This document shows positions 1 to 11,700 of a stretch of 64,000 nt of DNA, piece by piece. The notes beneath the pieces were generated by a model. It was not told where the DNA came from. It made no database searches and saw only the letters and a list, made by a program, of their open reading frames with translations. The stretch's first letter is position 1, and each line of letters begins with the position of its first letter. A program made the position numbers and the translations under genes. Source of the DNA: Pseudomonas syringae KCTC 12500 (lineage in GTDB: Bacteria > Pseudomonadota > Gammaproteobacteria > Pseudomonadales > Pseudomonadaceae); assembly GCF_000507185.2 (NCBI RefSeq), contig NZ_AYTM02000002.1, positions 2,960,001 to 3,024,000 of the forward strand, written 5' to 3'.

Positions 1-1479
<1,479 letters not shown>

Positions 1480-1553
1480 TCAACGAAGCGGCGGCCTGCC
1501 TGGCTCGTCGGGCGTGTTGCAACGGTCAGAACCCGTAGACCGGGTCCCTGGGT

Positions 1554-1589
1554 GGTAGTTCTGGTGATCGGGCCTGCGCCCGGACTACC
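1554..1589 (-). terminator. Possible hairpin overlapping the 3' end of the GntR gene
   Basis: Outer arms GGTAGT (1554-1559) and ACTACC (1584-1589) enclose a second stem CGGGC (1569-1573)/GCCCG (1578-1582). It overlaps the GntR stop codon and has no T-run after it on the minus strand. It could be a weak or Rho-assisted terminator before selO, or a chance structure. Confidence 0.3.
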
Positions 1590-2250
1590 GGTTCCGGCTT
1601 CGCTCGAAGGCGGCCAGAATCGTTCGTTCCGATTGCACCAGATAATCCTCGAGCATGCGCGTCGCCTCATCGGTCTTGCCCGCGTCCAGGCGCCCGAGTA
1701 CCGCAGCATTCATGTCCAGATAAGGCGAATGCAGAAGCTCCGGATTGTTGAGCAAGCCGAAGGCCAGCCGCAACTCTGCCGATATCTGCGCATAAAACGC
1801 CACCAGTCGCGGGCTGTCGGACCGCTCGACGATGGCCTTGTGAAACATCATGTTGGCGGTGCCCACGGCAATCCAGTCCTTCGCTTGACGCGCCTGCACG
1901 CCGGCCTCGACCGCATTGCGCATGTGCAGCACACCGGGATGCTGTGGATAAGCCTGGGCAATCGCTCCACATTCGATGAAGCGTCGAATGCGGTAGATAT
2001 CGATGATCGAAGCCATATCAGGCTTGGCCACGGTGACCCCGCGATTGGGCTCGTGGGTCAGCAGCCCTTCGCGGGTCAACACTCTGAAGGCTTCTCTCAG
2101 GGTGTTACGGGAAATATCCAGACTCTCGGCGAGAGCGGCTTCCGAGAGGCGCTGACCAGGTACCAGCTCGCCCTCGACTAGCATTCTGCGAAGCTCAGTG
2201 GTGATCGATTCTCCGAGGGTGCGAGGGAGGGCAGAGGCAGCGTCGTTCAT
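1585..2250 (-). CDS. GntR-family (FadR subfamily, FCD domain) transcriptional regulator of the pxp cluster
   Basis: A 221-residue regulator. Residues about 8-75 form the winged helix-turn-helix (LSEAALAESLDISRNTLREA then LLTHEPNRGVTV). The rest is a helical FCD ligand domain with conserved metal/ligand residues such as the D and R of IIDIYRIRRFIE and the H of MMFHKAIVER. The reading frame is open up to 2409, but the extra 53 residues do not resemble GntR proteins, so the ATG at 2250 (MNDAASALPRTLGESI) is preferred; its Shine-Dalgarno is weak. The gene is divergent from the transport and 5-oxoprolinase genes and is probably their local regulator, with 5-oxoproline or a relative as likely effector. 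That role is inference from position. Confidence 0.88.
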   Translation of the reverse strand: MNDAASALPRTLGESITTELRRMLVEGELVPGQRLSEAALAESLDISRNTLREAFRVLTREGLLTHEPNRGVTVAKPDMASIIDIYRIRRFIECGAIAQAYPQHPGVLHMRNAVEAGVQARQAKDWIAVGTANMMFHKAIVERSDSPRLVAFYAQISAELRLAFGLLNNPELLHSPYLDMNAAVLGRLDAGKTDEATRMLEDYLVQSERTILAAFERSRNR

Positions 2251-2395
2251 AAAGGGTCCAGAGAAAGAAAAGCCAGGTCGATATTCCACGACAGCTCTTT
2301 GGCTGGCAAGGACGAAGGTCAGCAGATGCATCATCAGGTAGCACATCTGAGTCCCTGCGTAACAACATGGTGCATGTGGTTGATCTATATCGCTT

Positions 2396-2412
2396 GTATT
2401 GTTCAACAATAC
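2396..2412. promoter_or_regulatory. FadR-type palindromic operator in the gntR/pxp divergent promoter region
   Basis: GTATTGTT-C-AACAATAC is a perfect 17-bp palindrome. Its core TTGTTCAACAA fits the FadR-subfamily consensus TNGTNNNACNA. It lies in the 253-bp gap between the GntR gene (start 2250) and the NRAMP-like gene (start 2504). The simplest reading is the binding site of the adjacent GntR protein, controlling both directions. Confidence 0.65.
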
Positions 2413-2503
2413 TATCTTTATGTATCTACAAGTTGGCGTACTTGAATGACCTTTGGCATGGTCATTGCTCTGGCATAATACCTCTCATCTCAGGAATGCC
2501 GCC

Positions 2504-3736
2504 GTGACACAGACTGCCAATGAGTTCACCAAGGCGCGCCGCGCCTCTTTGATCGCCGCGATCTTCATGATGGCGACGTCTGCCATCGGTCCTGGCTTTC
2601 TGACCCAGACAGCTACGTTTACTGCGACGCTGGGGGCGGCGTTCGCTTTCGGCATCCTGGCCTCGATCCTGATCGATTTCGTGGTGCAGCTGAATGTCTG
2701 GCGCATCGTCACGTTGACCAAAATGCGCGCGGCCGATCTGGCCAACGCGGCGATTCCGGGCAGCGGTTATCTGCTCGCGGTACTGGTCATCTTCGGCGGC
2801 CTAGTGTTCAGTCTGGGCAACATCGCGGGTGCGGGTCTGGGTTTGAATGCGTTGACCGGTCTTGACCCCAAATGGGGTGGCGCCTTGAGCGCGCTGATCG
2901 CCATTGCGATCTTCTCGTCGCACCGCGCCGGCATCGCCATGGACCGCATCATGATGGTGCTGGGCACCCTGAAGGTCTGCCTGATTCTGTTCGCTGCCTT
3001 TGCCTCGCACCCGCCGCTGGGTGAAGCGCTGCGCCAGACCATCCTGCCGGACATGGTCGATTTCGCGGCCATCACCACCATTGTCGGTGGCACGGTCGGC
3101 GGCTATATCACTTACGCCGGTGCTCACCGATTGCTGGATCGCGGCACCGTCGGGGTCGAGAACATCGATGTGGTGTCCAAGGCGGCGCTGACCGGTATTC
3201 TGGTCACCGGCGTTGTTCGTTACATACTGTTTCTGGCGATCCTCGGCGTGGTCGCCAGCGGCGTCGTCATCGATGTGTCCGGCAAGGGTGCAAACCCCGC
3301 AGCCCAGGCGTTCACCGCTGCCGCTGGCAACTTCGGCCTGATCATGTTCGGCCTGGTGCTCTGGGCGGCCGGCATCAGCAGCGTGATCGGCGCGTCCTAT
3401 ACGTCGATGTCGTTCATCACGGTGTTTTCCAAGCGCATCACCGAACGCGCGCGCAACCTCGCGACTGTCGGCTTTATCCTGATCACCGTGGTCGTATACG
3501 TCATGTGGGGCAAACCACCGGCCGCGCTGCTGGTCTTTGCCGGGGGCTTCAACGGCTTGATCTTGCCACTGGGCCTGAGCATTTTCATGTACGTCGGCTG
3601 GCGCCGGTCCGACATGATGGACGGCTACCACTACCCGCGCTGGCTGCTGGTACTGGGCGTGCTGACCTGTCTGCTGTCGTGGTACATGGCGTTCAAATCA
3701 GTCGGTCCTATCTTTGCCTTCATCAATGCAGCCTGA
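2504..3736 (+). CDS. NRAMP-family inner-membrane transporter (YcsG-like)
   Basis: A 410-residue polytopic membrane protein with about 10-11 hydrophobic helices. Near the N-terminus it has SAIGPGFLTQTATFTA, corresponding to the NRAMP TM1 region (classical metal transporters have a D-P-G-N type motif here). Equivalent genes (ycsG of Bacillus) sit in 5-oxoprolinase clusters. Loss of the canonical DPGN residues argues against a normal Mn/Fe transporter. Uptake of 5-oxoproline or a related acid is inferred from context only. The frame is open from 2453, but the GTG at 2504 with AGGA 8 bases upstream is the better start. It is the first gene of the + strand operon, and pxpA begins 15 bp after its stop. 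Confidence 0.85.
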   Translation: MTQTANEFTKARRASLIAAIFMMATSAIGPGFLTQTATFTATLGAAFAFGILASILIDFVVQLNVWRIVTLTKMRAADLANAAIPGSGYLLAVLVIFGGLVFSLGNIAGAGLGLNALTGLDPKWGGALSALIAIAIFSSHRAGIAMDRIMMVLGTLKVCLILFAAFASHPPLGEALRQTILPDMVDFAAITTIVGGTVGGYITYAGAHRLLDRGTVGVENIDVVSKAALTGILVTGVVRYILFLAILGVVASGVVIDVSGKGANPAAQAFTAAAGNFGLIMFGLVLWAAGISSVIGASYTSMSFITVFSKRITERARNLATVGFILITVVVYVMWGKPPAALLVFAGGFNGLILPLGLSIFMYVGWRRSDMMDGYHYPRWLLVLGVLTCLLSWYMAFKSVGPIFAFINAA

Positions 3737-3751
3737 TTTCGGAGAATAAAA

Positions 3752-4516
3752 ATGTCTGCAATAGACCTCAACAGTGATCTCGGTGAAAGCTTCGGCGCCT
3801 GGAGCATGGGCGATGACGAGGCGATTCTCGATGTGGTCAGCAGCGCCAACGTGGCCTGCGGTTTCCATGCCGGTGACCCGGCCGGGATCCTGCGTACCCT
3901 CGAGGCCGCTGCGGCCCGGGGCGTTGCCATCGGCGCGCATGTGGCCTACCCGGACCTGGTAGGGTTTGGCCGCCGCAACATGGACGTCCCGTCCGACCAG
4001 CTGACCGCCGATGTCATTTATCAGATCGGTGCGCTTCAGGGCCTGGCCCGCAGCGCCGGGACCCGCGTGAGCTACGTCAAACCCCACGGCGCGCTGTACA
4101 ACACCATCGCTGGTGATCAGCGTCAGGCCGCGGCGGTCATTCAGGCGCTGCTGCGCATTGATCCCGCGCTGAAGCTGGTGTGCCTGGCCAACTCGCCGCT
4201 GCTCGACTGGGCACGCGAAGCCGGGCTTTCCTGCGTTGCCGAAGCGTTCGCCGACCGCGCCTATACCGCTGAAGGCAAGCTGGTCTCGCGCTCGCGGCCC
4301 GGTGCCGTGCTGCACGACGCCGAACGGATCGCCGAGCGCATGCTGCGCCTGGTGCGCGAAGGCGTCATCGAGGCTGAAGATGGCCGCGAAATCAGCCTGC
4401 AGGCCGATTCGATCTGCGTGCATGGCGACAGTCCGGGCGCGGTGAACATCGCGCGTATTCTGAAAGACCGTTTGCACGACGCAGGCGTCACTGTCCGCGC
4501 ATTCAATCGAGGCTGA
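3752..4516 (+). CDS. pxpA: 5-oxoprolinase subunit PxpA (LamB/YcsF family)
   Basis: PxpA is one of three components of the prokaryotic ATP-dependent 5-oxoprolinase that hydrolyses 5-oxo-L-proline to L-glutamate. The 254-residue product has the family hallmarks: [14 protein letters not shown] at the N-terminus, [12 protein letters not shown] near residue 35, [10 protein letters not shown] near 62, VKPHGALYN near 110 and [11 protein letters not shown] near 230. The fold is related to carbohydrate deacetylases, with Asp/His residues likely binding a metal. The ATG has GGAG 7 bases upstream. It is followed after 2 bp by the DUF1445 gene. Confidence 0.95.
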   Translation: MSAIDLNSDLGESFGAWSMGDDEAILDVVSSANVACGFHAGDPAGILRTLEAAAARGVAIGAHVAYPDLVGFGRRNMDVPSDQLTADVIYQIGALQGLARSAGTRVSYVKPHGALYNTIAGDQRQAAAVIQALLRIDPALKLVCLANSPLLDWAREAGLSCVAEAFADRAYTAEGKLVSRSRPGAVLHDAERIAERMLRLVREGVIEAEDGREISLQADSICVHGDSPGAVNIARILKDRLHDAGVTVRAFNRG

Positions 4517-4518
4517 TC

Positions 4519-5313
4519 ATGAATTCACTGCAACTCGCCCGCGAGGCAGCCAGCGCCGCCCGTGCCCGTTATCGCCAGGGATTCGTCGCGCCGACCGCTG
4601 GCCAAGCGCCCGGTCTGACCCAGTGCAACATGATCACGCTGCCGCGTGAATGGGCGTATGACTTTCTGCTGTTCGCGCAGCGTAACCCGCAAGCCTGCCC
4701 GGTGCTGGATGTGACCGAGCCCGGCAGCCACACCACGCTGTTGGCCGAGCAGGCTGATCTGCGCACCGACCTGCCGCTGTACCGGGTCTGGCGCGACGGG
4801 CAACTCGCCGAAGAACTGAGTGACGTGAGCCACATCTGGGCGCAGCACACTGATCTGGTCAGCTTTCTGATTGGCTGCAGTTTCACCTTCGAAACCGACC
4901 TGATGCACGCCGGCATCGATGTGCGCCACATCAGCGAAGGCTGCAATGTGCCGATGTACCGCAGCAACCGCGTCTGCCGCCCGGCCGGACGCCTGCAGGG
5001 CAACATGGTGGTGTCGATGCGCCCGATCGCCGCGGACCGGGTTGCCGAAGCGGCGCGCATCACCGGTCGCTACCCCGGTGTGCACGGCGCGCCGGTACAT
5101 GTCGGCGAGCCTGGACTGCTCGGCATCAACGACCTGGCGAGCCCTGATTTTGGTGATGCGGTGACGATCAGGCCCGGCGAGATTCCGGTGTTCTGGGCCT
5201 GCGGCGTGACCCCGCAGGCGGTGGTCATGGCGTCCCGTGTGCCGTTTGCGGTTTCCCACGCGCCGGGCCACATGTTCATTACCGATATTCCGGACAGCTA
5301 CTACCACGTATAG
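4519..5313 (+). CDS. Putative hydro-lyase, DUF1445/YcsI family
   Basis: A 264-residue soluble protein of the DUF1445 (YcsI) family. Visible blocks are [20 protein letters not shown] near residue 35, [17 protein letters not shown] near 115, [12 protein letters not shown] near 140 and [12 protein letters not shown] near 225, with conserved Cys/His residues. The same domain occurs at the N-terminus of mammalian D-glutamate cyclase, which interconverts D-glutamate and 5-oxo-D-proline. In this cluster it may feed D-glutamate or the D-isomer into 5-oxoproline metabolism. The chemistry is inferred. Spacing to both neighbours is very short (2 and 9 bp), consistent with one operon. Confidence 0.88.
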   Translation: MNSLQLAREAASAARARYRQGFVAPTAGQAPGLTQCNMITLPREWAYDFLLFAQRNPQACPVLDVTEPGSHTTLLAEQADLRTDLPLYRVWRDGQLAEELSDVSHIWAQHTDLVSFLIGCSFTFETDLMHAGIDVRHISEGCNVPMYRSNRVCRPAGRLQGNMVVSMRPIAADRVAEAARITGRYPGVHGAPVHVGEPGLLGINDLASPDFGDAVTIRPGEIPVFWACGVTPQAVVMASRVPFAVSHAPGHMFITDIPDSYYHV

Positions 5314-5322
5314 GAGAGGCTC

Positions 5323-6927
5323 ATGCGTTTCTACCCGGCCAACCTGGATGCACTCCTGGTTGAACTGTCGAATCTGGACGAGACCCTGGCCCTGTTCGAA
5401 TCGTTACAGCAGATGCCCATCGCTGGCGTCGAGGAAATCGTCCCGGCCGCCCGAACGTTGCTGGTGCACTTTCGTCCGTCAGCCATCGGTTTCAAAGCGC
5501 TCGCCACACAGATCGCCTCGCGCGACATTCGTGGCAAGGCCCGCGAGGCGGGCAAGCTGATCGAAATACCTGTGCATTACAACGGCGAAGACCTGGCCGA
5601 TGTCGCCCGCGAGCTGGACATCAGCGTCGAGGAAGTGATCAAGCGCCACACCGGCAGCGACTACAACGTTGCCTTCTGCGGCTTTGCACCCGGTTTTGCC
5701 TACCTCAGCGGCGGTGCCGGGTTTGTGGTGCCACGGCGCAGCACGCCGCGCACACGTATTCCGGCTGGCGCCGTGGCACTGGCCGGTGGTTTCAGTGGCA
5801 TTTATCCTCAGGCCAGCCCCGGCGGCTGGCAGATTATCGGGGTGACCACCTCAACCATGTGGGATCTGGGCCGCGACGAGCCCGCCTTGCTCCAGCCTGG
5901 CTACCGCGTGCGTTTCCAGGATGCCGGTCCGCTCCCGGAGACCCGTGTGCAGGTTGCTGCACCTGTCCGACCGCAGGCGACGACGGTCAGCGAAGACTAT
6001 CTGCAGATCGAGACGCCAGGTCTGCAAACCCTGTTTCAGGACATGGGGCGTCCCGGTCGGGCGGGGCAGGGTGTTTCCGCATCGGGCGCGCTGGATCGCG
6101 GCGCCTTGCGCGCTGCCAACCGCGCGGTGGGTAACGATCCGGCGACGGCGTGTCTGGAAATTCTCATGGGCGGCCTGACCTTCACCTGTCAGGGGCAGAC
6201 CGTTGTGGCGATTACCGGTGCTCAGGCCCGCGTAGAAGTGCAGACCGCCGAAGGGCAAAAGTTGCAGGCGCCCTTGTATGCACCGCTGGCTTTGCAGAAC
6301 GGCGATCAGGTGAGCATCGGTTCGCCCAGCGCCGGCCTGCGCAATTATCTGGCGGTTCGTGGCGGTTTCATTCATGAGCCGGTGCTTGGCAGTCTGTCCA
6401 CAGACACGCTGGCCCAGGTTGGGCCCGCCGCGCTGGCCGCGGGTGACCGGCTGGGCTTCACGCGCAGAACCGGTGGCCCTGCGGTGTCGACTGCCGAACA
6501 ACCGGCCTTCGAGATGCCGCGTAGCGATGAGGTCATCATCCTGGATGTGGTCATGGGCCCGCGCAGTGACTGGTTCAGCGCCGAAGCCCAGCAACTGCTG
6601 GCGCAACAGACCTGGCTGGTCACGCCGCAATCCAACCGTATCGGCATTCGCCTGGCAGGCGAGCAATCGCTGCAACGTGCCGTCGATGGCGAGTTGCCCA
6701 GCGAGGGCACCACGGTCGGCGCCATTCAGGTGCCGCCCAGTGGCCAGCCGGTGCTGTTCCTGGCCGATCACCCGTTGACCGGCGGTTACCCGGTCATCGG
6801 CGCAGTCGCCACCTACCACCTGGACAAGGCCGGGCAGATTCCGGTCAATGCCCGCATTCGCTTCAACCCGCTGAGCGCCTTCGAGCCAGTGCGCCCCGCC
6901 ACTTCAGACGAGACCAAGAACAGATGA
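5323..6927 (+). CDS. PxpB-PxpC fusion: 5-oxoprolinase / biotin-dependent carboxyltransferase-like protein
   Basis: A 534-residue fusion of two proteins that are separate in E. coli. Residues 1 to about 215 match the KipI/AHS1 (PxpB) family, with [16 protein letters not shown] near 118 and [20 protein letters not shown] near 150. Residues about 225-525 match KipA/AHS2 (PxpC), with [20 protein letters not shown] near 233 and a C-terminal [15 protein letters not shown] block. AHS1-AHS2 together form the carboxyltransferase half of urea carboxylase, so a carboxyl-transfer mechanism is plausible. The start has GGAGAGG just upstream. The stop TGA overlaps the ATG of the biotin carboxylase gene by 4 bases (ATGA), indicating translational coupling. 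Confidence 0.93.
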   Translation: MRFYPANLDALLVELSNLDETLALFESLQQMPIAGVEEIVPAARTLLVHFRPSAIGFKALATQIASRDIRGKAREAGKLIEIPVHYNGEDLADVARELDISVEEVIKRHTGSDYNVAFCGFAPGFAYLSGGAGFVVPRRSTPRTRIPAGAVALAGGFSGIYPQASPGGWQIIGVTTSTMWDLGRDEPALLQPGYRVRFQDAGPLPETRVQVAAPVRPQATTVSEDYLQIETPGLQTLFQDMGRPGRAGQGVSASGALDRGALRAANRAVGNDPATACLEILMGGLTFTCQGQTVVAITGAQARVEVQTAEGQKLQAPLYAPLALQNGDQVSIGSPSAGLRNYLAVRGGFIHEPVLGSLSTDTLAQVGPAALAAGDRLGFTRRTGGPAVSTAEQPAFEMPRSDEVIILDVVMGPRSDWFSAEAQQLLAQQTWLVTPQSNRIGIRLAGEQSLQRAVDGELPSEGTTVGAIQVPPSGQPVLFLADHPLTGGYPVIGAVATYHLDKAGQIPVNARIRFNPLSAFEPVRPATSDETKNR

Positions 6928-8657
6928 AAAAGGTTCTGATTGCCAATCGTGGCGAAATTGCCGTTCGTATTGCCCGTGCCTGCCGTGACTACGGAGTCGC
7001 CTCGGTGGCGGTGTACGCCGATGCCGATATCGACGCGCTGCACGTGCGTCAGGCCGATGAAGCCTATGGGCTGCAGGGTGAGCGCCCGACCGACACCTAC
7101 CTGAACATCGAAAAGCTGCTGGCGGTTGCCGCGCGCGCCGGTGCCGACGCGGTTCACCCAGGCTACGGCTTTCTCTCGGAGCGCGCCGAATTCGCCCGCG
7201 CGGTGATCGACGCCGGTCTGATCTGGATCGGTCCCGATCCAGCGACCATCGACGCACTGGGCGACAAGGTCCAGGCCCGGCGCATTGCCCTGAAAGTCGG
7301 CGCACCGCTGGTGGCCGGTACAGAAGACCCGGTAAAAGATGCCTCTGAAGTGGTCGCGTTTGCCGAGCAGCACGGCCTGCCGATTGCCATCAAGGCAGCC
7401 TTTGGCGGCGGTGGTCGCGGCCTGAAAGTCGCCTGGAAGCTCGATGAAGTCGCCGAGCTGTACGAGTCTGCGGTGCGTGAAGCGGTGACCGCGTTCGGTC
7501 GTGGCGAGTGCTTCGTCGAGCGCTTTCTGGACCGCCCACGGCACATCGAAGCGCAGATCATCGCCGATCGTCATGGCCGGGCGGTTGTGGTCGGCACCCG
7601 TGATTGCTCGTTGCAGCGTCGCAACCAGAAGCTGATCGAAGAAGCGCCAGCGCCTTATCTGAATGACGAACTGCGCCAGCGCATTCACGAGTCGGCTCGC
7701 GCGGTCTGCGCCGAAGCGGGCTATGTCGGTGCCGGTACGGTGGAGTTCCTGCTCAGCGGCGATGGCACCCTGTCGTTCCTGGAGGTCAACACGCGTTTGC
7801 AGGTCGAGCACCCGGTGACGGAAGAAACCAGCGGCGTGGACCTGGTCATCGAACAACTTCGCGTCGCCGACGGCCTGCCGCTGTCGTTCGATGGCACGCC
7901 TGTGCCACGCGGCCATAGCTTTGAATTCCGTATCAACGCTGAGGACGCGGGCAACGGCTTTCTGCCGACGCCGGGGTCTATCACTTTATTTCAGCCGCCG
8001 TCCGGTCCGGGCGTACGCCTGGACACCGGCGTTGCAGAAGGCTCAAGGGTCTCACCGAACTTCGACTCGATGATCGCCAAGCTGATCGTCACCGGCGCAA
8101 CCCGCGAACAGGCCATCAGCCGCGCCCGCCGTGCGCTGGCCGAGTTCAAGGTGGAAGGCGTGGCCACCGTGCTGCCGTTCCACCGGGCGGTCATGGACCA
8201 TGACGACTTCACCGCGGCCAATACCTTCGCCGTCCACACCCGCTGGATCGAAACCGACTTCGCCGAGCACGTCACCATCGCCCCGCGCAACGCAGAACCG
8301 GTCGACCCCGGCGTGCTGCGTACCTTCGTTGAAATCGACGGCAAACGCCACGAACTGGGCCTGCCTGCTGCGCTGCTGGCCGGCATGAGCCTGAACGCTG
8401 CCGCCCCGGCTGACGCCAGCCAGCCAGTCGCCGATGCTCAGGACCCGCACGCAGTGCTGACACCGGTCGCGGGCAACCTGCATGCCTGGGCGGTTGAAGA
8501 CGGTGCGACGGTAGAGAAGGGACAGGTGATCGCCATCATGGAGGCGATGAAGATGGAAACATCGATACTGGCACCGTGTGCCGGAACCGTGCAGATCAGC
8601 AAGGAGCCTGGGGGGTATCTGGAGGCGAAGGTGGTGATTGGGCGGGTTGAGGCCTGA
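6924..8657 (+). CDS. Biotin carboxylase fused to biotin carboxyl carrier domain
   Basis: 577 residues. Residues 1-450 are a full biotin carboxylase (AccC-like: [23 protein letters not shown]-grasp glycine loop [13 protein letters not shown] near 155, [15 protein letters not shown] near 288). A variable linker follows, then a biotinyl domain with EAMKMET; Lys543 is the expected biotinylation site. It would carboxylate its own biotin using ATP and bicarbonate. Acetyl-CoA carboxylase normally uses separate accB and accC genes, and no carboxyltransferase accA/accD is here. The partner is probably the co-transcribed PxpB-PxpC fusion, whose stop overlaps this start. The operon ends at a strong hairpin at 8676. 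Confidence 0.93.
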   Translation: MKKVLIANRGEIAVRIARACRDYGVASVAVYADADIDALHVRQADEAYGLQGERPTDTYLNIEKLLAVAARAGADAVHPGYGFLSERAEFARAVIDAGLIWIGPDPATIDALGDKVQARRIALKVGAPLVAGTEDPVKDASEVVAFAEQHGLPIAIKAAFGGGGRGLKVAWKLDEVAELYESAVREAVTAFGRGECFVERFLDRPRHIEAQIIADRHGRAVVVGTRDCSLQRRNQKLIEEAPAPYLNDELRQRIHESARAVCAEAGYVGAGTVEFLLSGDGTLSFLEVNTRLQVEHPVTEETSGVDLVIEQLRVADGLPLSFDGTPVPRGHSFEFRINAEDAGNGFLPTPGSITLFQPPSGPGVRLDTGVAEGSRVSPNFDSMIAKLIVTGATREQAISRARRALAEFKVEGVATVLPFHRAVMDHDDFTAANTFAVHTRWIETDFAEHVTIAPRNAEPVDPGVLRTFVEIDGKRHELGLPAALLAGMSLNAAAPADASQPVADAQDPHAVLTPVAGNLHAWAVEDGATVEKGQVIAIMEAMKMETSILAPCAGTVQISKEPGGYLEAKVVIGRVEA

Positions 8658-8675
8658 TTTAATCGCTAATCGCTA

Positions 8676-8709
8676 GTGTGTCGACCGTGCTGTAGCCCGG
8701 TCGACACAC
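8676..8709. terminator. Bidirectional intrinsic terminator between convergent genes
   Basis: Perfect 12-bp arms GTGTGTCGACCG (8676-8687) and CGGTCGACACAC (8698-8709) enclose a 10-base loop. It lies in the 65-bp gap between the convergent biotin carboxylase and mechanosensitive channel genes. T-runs are poor, but stem strength and position support termination from both sides. Confidence 0.75.
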
Positions 8710-8722
8710 ACTTTCACTCTTC

Positions 8723-11700
8723 TCAATCCAGCCGCAACTCAGGCGGCTCGGGCGCATCTTTGGTCGCCGGGGTCACTTGGGTATTCACCGGTTGCAGGGT
8801 CGTCTGCCCAGCCGGTGCGCCGTGCTTGTCACCGGGCTCTGCGGGCACCAGTTTGTATTCCAGGCCCTGGGTGTTCTTGAGGTAGATCTCCATCTGGCGG
8901 AACGAGATGTTGATGTGCTGCTTCTTGAACTCGCGATTGATGAAGCGGTTGATCTCGTCGAGCACCGGGTTGCGGTCGCCCAGGTCGCGTACGTGCATGC
9001 GCAGTTCGTGGTCGAGGGTGCTTTCGCCGAAGTTCAGGAAGTAGACGATCGGTTCTGGCTCCTTGAGCACCCGAGGGTTTTCCCGGGCGGCTTGCAGCAG
9101 CAGGGAGCGCACCAGGTCCAGGTCCGAGCCGTAATCCACGCCCAGCTTGAGGGTTACGCGGGTGACGGTGTCGGTCAGCGACCAGTTGATGAGCTGGCCG
9201 GTGATGAACGTCTTGTTCGGGACGATGATGTCCTTGCGGTCGAAGTCGGTGATGGTCGTGGCACGGATGCGGATCTTGCTGACCGTCCCCGACAGGGCGC
9301 CGATGGTGATGGTGTCGCCGATCCGCACCGGACGTTCGAAGAGGATCATGATGCCGGAAATGAAGTTGGCGAAGATTTCCTGCATGCCGAAGCCCAGACC
9401 CACCGACAGCGCCGCGACCAGCCACTGCAATTTGTCCCAGCTCACGCCCAGCGTCGACAGCGTGGTGACGAAGCCGACGCCGGCGATGGTGTATGACAGC
9501 AGCGTGGTTGTCGCGTAGGCACTGCCCTGCGCGAGGTTCATGCGTGACAGCACCAGCACTTCCAGCAGGCCGGGCAGGTTGCCGGCGAGTACGAAGGTGA
9601 TGACGATGATCACCCCCGCGCCGAGGAAGTCGCTCAGGCTGATCGGCACCATGCTCATGTTGGCCCCGGTGCCACTGGTGTATTCGTAGAGAATGATGTT
9701 GTCCAGGTAGGCGAACACGGTGATCAGCTCGGCCCACACCAGGTACAGCGCGCCGACGAATCCTGCCAACAGGGCCAGACGGATCAGGCGCAGCGACTGC
9801 TGGTTGACCTGTTCAATGTCCAGCTTGGGTTCTTCGACCGGAATGTCGCTGTCGCCGTTTTCTCTGGCTGCCTGACGCTTGGCCAGCGCGCGCTGATAGG
9901 CCAGACGCCGGGCGGCCACGCTCAGGCCACGGACGAACGTCGCCTCGACCATCAGCCAGATCATCATCAGGTACAGGGTGTCGATCAGGCGGTCGCTGAG
10001 CTTGAGCGCGGTGTAATAGTAGCCAAAGCAAACCGCGAGGAAGAGCGCGACCGGCAATGCCGTGAACACCACGCCGACGGTTTTGCGGAACAGTGAGGCA
10101 TTGTGATGCGTGGGGCTGGAGATCAGCAGGCGGGCGAGCAGCCAGGTCATCAGGGCGTAACAGGTCAGAACTACGCCGATCCCCAGTACGTCGTCGGCCA
10201 GTGCGGCAGGCTGGTGTTCAGCAACGGCCACCACCGCCACCAGGGCCAGAACGACCAGCCCCAGACGCCGTACCCAGCCACGCAGGAACTCGACCTGCGC
10301 GGTCTCCCAGCGGAAGTGCAACTGCGCAACGCCTTGCGGTGCAAGTACGCGATAGGCGGTGTAGAACACCAGCCAGGCGAGTGCGATCTGCAGCAAGGCC
10401 TCGCCGAGGTTGGCGTTTTGACCGCGGGCGTCGATCTGCAGGGCGTAGCCGCACAGGGCCAGTCCCAGTGCGACGGGCATGGCCAGCAGTACGTTGAACA
10501 ACAGCGCCAGTGGCGTTTTCCATTGACTGTCACGCTTGAAGTGACCGATATCGGCGTGCAGGCGATTGAGCTTCTGGTACAGCGCCTTGCGTCTCCAGGT
10601 CAGTATGCCGATCAACAGCAGCAAGGGCAGGAACAGCAGCGGGCGCTGGGTCAGGCCGTCTGACAGTTCGCTTAGGCTGGACGTCCAGGGCAGGGTGGAG
10701 ACCTGCTTTTGCAGGCGTGGCCAGATATTCTGAAACCATTCCACGTCCAGCGGCTTGTTGCTGGGGATCCAGAACATCTGCTCGTCGAGTGTGGCGCGCA
10801 GCCCCTGAGCGGTGCTGGTCAGCTGTTTCTGGTTCAATTGCAGCGTGATGGATTCGTTGAGCAACGCGCTTAGCTCGCGATTGAGGCGCTCCAGCAAGTC
10901 ACTGCGGGTGATGGCCAGGTCCAGCAGCGTCCGGCGCAGTTGCAGGGTGACGTTTTCAGGCGGCTGGGTAGCGAGCAGCCGCTCGACGTAAGCAGTCGGC
11001 GTGCTCATCTGTTCGCGTTGCTGGTTGATGTCGAACTGATACAGGCGGATGTTGGCGATTTCGTCGGCCAGGCCCTTGTCCAGCTCCAGATGCGGCAACG
11101 CCTGCTTCTGCTTGTAGAGAATCTTGGACAGCAGCAGGCTGCCGCTCAGTACGTTGATCTGCTCGCTGAGGGCTTGATCGGTCTGGGTCAGGTTGTCGAG
11201 TTGCTGCTTGGTCTTGAGGTTCTGCTGAGTTAGCTCGTTGAGGCGATCGGTGCCGCGCAACAGGTAGTCCGACAGCTTGAGGTTGGCGGCGCTCTCGGTG
11301 GCCAGCAGGCTGCTGCCGCCGGACTTCTGCGCTTCCAGGGACAGGTCGGCGACCGTTTTTTGCGACTGGGCACGACGCTTGTCGTTGATCAGGGTCTGCA
11401 GGTCCTGAATTTCCTGCTCCTGGCGCGCGACCTTCTCGGTCAGCAAGTCATGCTGGCTGTTGCCCAGGTCTTGTAATTGGCTGTTGCCGGCCAGTTCCTG
11501 GCGACGCAGCAGGTTGAGGGCGTTGATCGAGGCCAGCTCTGCATTGAGCAGGTTTCTTTGGTCGGCGCTCAGCGGTTTGCCGTTGTCCTTGCCATTCTTG
11601 AGGATGGCGTTGATCTGCTGGATGCGCGTCTGGTTGGCGCTGATCTCAGTCTGCGCACGCTCCGGCCGCGTTTGCGCGGTAATGGCCAGGCTGTTGGCGT

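Noticed and set aside
2251..2409. N-terminal extension of the GntR regulator
   Set aside because: The added residues are unlike the family and cover the operator-bearing promoter gap.
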